From assembly GCA_942491955.1 (NCBI GenBank), contig CALOCV010000001.1, positions 1 to 15,268 on the forward strand: a stretch of DNA of 15,268 nucleotides. Direction: 5' to 3'. Position numbers and translations under genes: made by a program. The notes beneath the pieces are model-generated. The model had not been told where the DNA came from. It searched no databases and saw nothing but the letters and a program-made list of their open reading frames with translations. Shown one piece after another: positions 14,069-15,268 of the stretch (its first letter is position 1; every line of letters starts with the position of its first letter). This DNA comes from CALOCV01 sp942491955. Lineage in GTDB: Bacteria; Chlamydiota; Chlamydiia; Chlamydiales; CALOCV01.

Positions 14069-15012
14069 GAGAGGTTGAGGGAAGGTGGGTTTTCTTTTTT
14101 TGCTAGCCAGTGTTCTCCTTGGCGGACGATGGGGAGGTGGAGTTGTGAGGGGAAGTCTCCGCCGATATGGAGAGTGTTTTTGGCAATGAAAGGGGGTTTA
14201 TGGGATGTTTCGTTAACGGCAATACCACGATTCACTTCGTAGCGGGGGAAGTTAGAGCTGCTGACAGAGAGGCGTATGGCATGTCCTTTGGCAAAGACAA
14301 AGCTGGTGGATCCGAGGTCGATGGTGCAGGGGAGGGAGGATTCGCCTTGTTTGCTTTTTTCTTGGTAGGGGTGGTGCATGACGTCGAGGCGAAAAGTGGC
14401 ATCGGCAAGAAGAATGCTTTTTCCGTCGGGGTAGACATCACAGAGGCGGAGGACGATGTCGCTATCGGATTGGTCGGTGCGGAAATAGATGGTTGCTGTG
14501 ATAGGGCCCGTTATTTCGAGGTCTTCCGATAGAGCTTCGCTAGTGAAGAGAAGGATATCGTTACGGGATTCGATGGGGCGTTGGTCTTTGGGTCCTGATG
14601 CAAGAAATAAATTCGCTCCGCCGATGGTTGGGATAGGGTTTTGGGGATCGTGCTGGTAGGATTGTTCTTGGGATTGCGATGGGAAATGGGGAGTTAGGCC
14701 GCCTTCTTTGTTAAGGAACCATGGGGTGTTGATGGAGGGGATGGGCCAAGTATCTGCTGTTCTCCAGACGTTGCCTGATGAAGGGGTGCCATCAAAGGGG
14801 CCCATGACATAGTAAAGGACGCTGTCAATGAGGTCTAGACCGTTCTCTTCACCTTTCAGGTAGTGGGCGAACCATCGTGGCATGGAGAGGTCGATGGGGA
14901 GTTCTCGTCCTTCTTGGGGAACGGTGAAGTCTCCAAAAGTTTCTGTTTCCCAAAAGTAGTGGGTCCAGGGGCCGATGGTGAGTTTGTGTTTTCCTCCTTG
15001 CTTGTTCTCCAC
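14065..15012 (-). pseudogene. CocE/NonD-family hydrolase, C-terminal part
   Basis: CocE/NonD hydrolases are alpha/beta-hydrolase esterases or X-Pro peptidases of about 550-600 residues. This 315-residue frame includes the IGPWTHYFWET segment with the likely catalytic His, then LMPRWFAHYLKG-like sequence (SMPRWFAHYLKG here), and the C-terminal jelly-roll domain (EDLEITGPITATIYFRTDQS, DIVLRLCDVYPDG, and GHAIRLSVSSSNFPRYEVN). The GTG at 15012 lacks a properly spaced ribosome site, and the family's sequence continues upstream in another frame, so this is not a gene start. A short third-frame stretch, HKGGEQA, lies between the two parts, which suggests two indels near 15025 and 14995. The end overlaps the nucleotidyltransferase start by 4 nt, indicating an operon. 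Confidence 0.75.
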
Positions 15013-15014
15013 CT

Positions 15015-15268
15015 TTATGTTGGTGCATTGGTAGCGGAGTCAATGGTTCCTTGTAGGAAGGTGTCGTACCATCCGCCGTAATGGACGGCGGGGACTTGGA
15101 TGGTATGGACTTCTTCGAGGGCGTTAAAATTTTTCCAAAAATCGTTGTAAAAAATTTGTGATTTAACGAAAGAGGAGACGCCTTTATCGTGGGCGTAGAG
15201 ACCGAGCCATCCTTCGGCTTGGCTTTTGAGCAGTTGGCCTTGGGGAAAGAGAGCGTGGTGATAGACGC
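15015..15268 (-). pseudogene. CocE/NonD-family hydrolase, upstream part, runs off the window
   Basis: Reading in from the right edge, the minus strand encodes VYHHALFPQGQLLKSQAEGW and, further on, VPAVHYGGWYDTFLQGTIDS, the conserved GGWYD-F segment of CocE hydrolases, before a TAA at 15017-15015. The next expected segment (GPWTH) is in a different frame just downstream. The nucleophile Ser lies outside the window. This is the same gene as the 14065-15012 fragment. Its coding strand is C-rich, as in the downstream genes. Confidence 0.7.

Noticed and set aside
13323..14532. Long plus-strand open frames (13323-13667, 13658-14242, 14167-14532)
   Set aside because: They are Gly/Glu/Val-rich shadows of G-rich DNA opposite the nucleotidyltransferase and CocE hydrolase, which have clear family motifs.

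Overview
The window most likely comes from a low-G+C obligate intracellular bacterium of the environmental Chlamydiae (Parachlamydiales-like). The evidence is a coupled mcsA-mcsB pair whose McsB carries active-site losses that, from memory, resemble chlamydial McsB. A predicted effector with a eukaryotic-type F-box, IS and MITE debris and many broken genes fit the same picture. The taxon is an inference, because no rRNA or marker gene is present.

Layout. Positions 1-817 (minus) hold a badly frameshifted AAA/DUF4143 ATPase behind an intact-looking promoter. Positions 919-1815 (minus) encode an exported protein with two retropepsin-like lobes. Positions 1919-2345 are a remnant of an IS3-family element, followed at 2352-2505 by a compact candidate structured RNA ending in a terminator. 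Positions 2624-4180 (minus) encode an F-box protein with eleven 33-residue repeats. A 164-bp IS5-like MITE with a TATT target duplication sits 30 bp upstream of that start. Positions 4429-7015 (minus) are one large coiled-coil, probably secreted, protein read in three frames. Positions 7139-7618 (minus) encode an unknown 159-residue protein. Positions 7619-8505 are non-coding and rich in palindromes.

Positions 8506-11257 (plus) form a tight cluster of mcsA, mcsB and a CDP-glycerol glycerophosphotransferase-like gene. Positions 11258-11829 hold simple repeats, a hairpin element, the tail of a dead winged-helix gene, a T21 tract and a promoter. Positions 11830-13182 (plus) encode an AlbA_2/HATPase/winged-helix regulator of the RecG-related type. 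Positions 13386-15268 (minus) hold a nucleotidyltransferase and a CocE/NonD-type hydrolase, both frameshifted and overlapping by 4 nt.

The strongest unusual signal is a dispersed, G+C-rich, multi-hairpin element present three times: A at 8266-8493 (plus), B at 11309-11515 (inverted) and C at 13216-13344 (plus). Corresponding hairpins in A and B differ by paired changes that keep the stems, which suggests selection on structure. Each copy ends in a simple-sequence tail. B and C are near-perfect inverted repeats around the AlbA_2 regulator, and A and B are inverted around the mcsA-mcsB cluster, so the region could invert or move as cassettes.

At least five genes carry frameshifts. Either the region is decaying or the assembly has uncorrected indels, and the sequence alone cannot separate these. 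No tRNA, rRNA or CRISPR array was seen.
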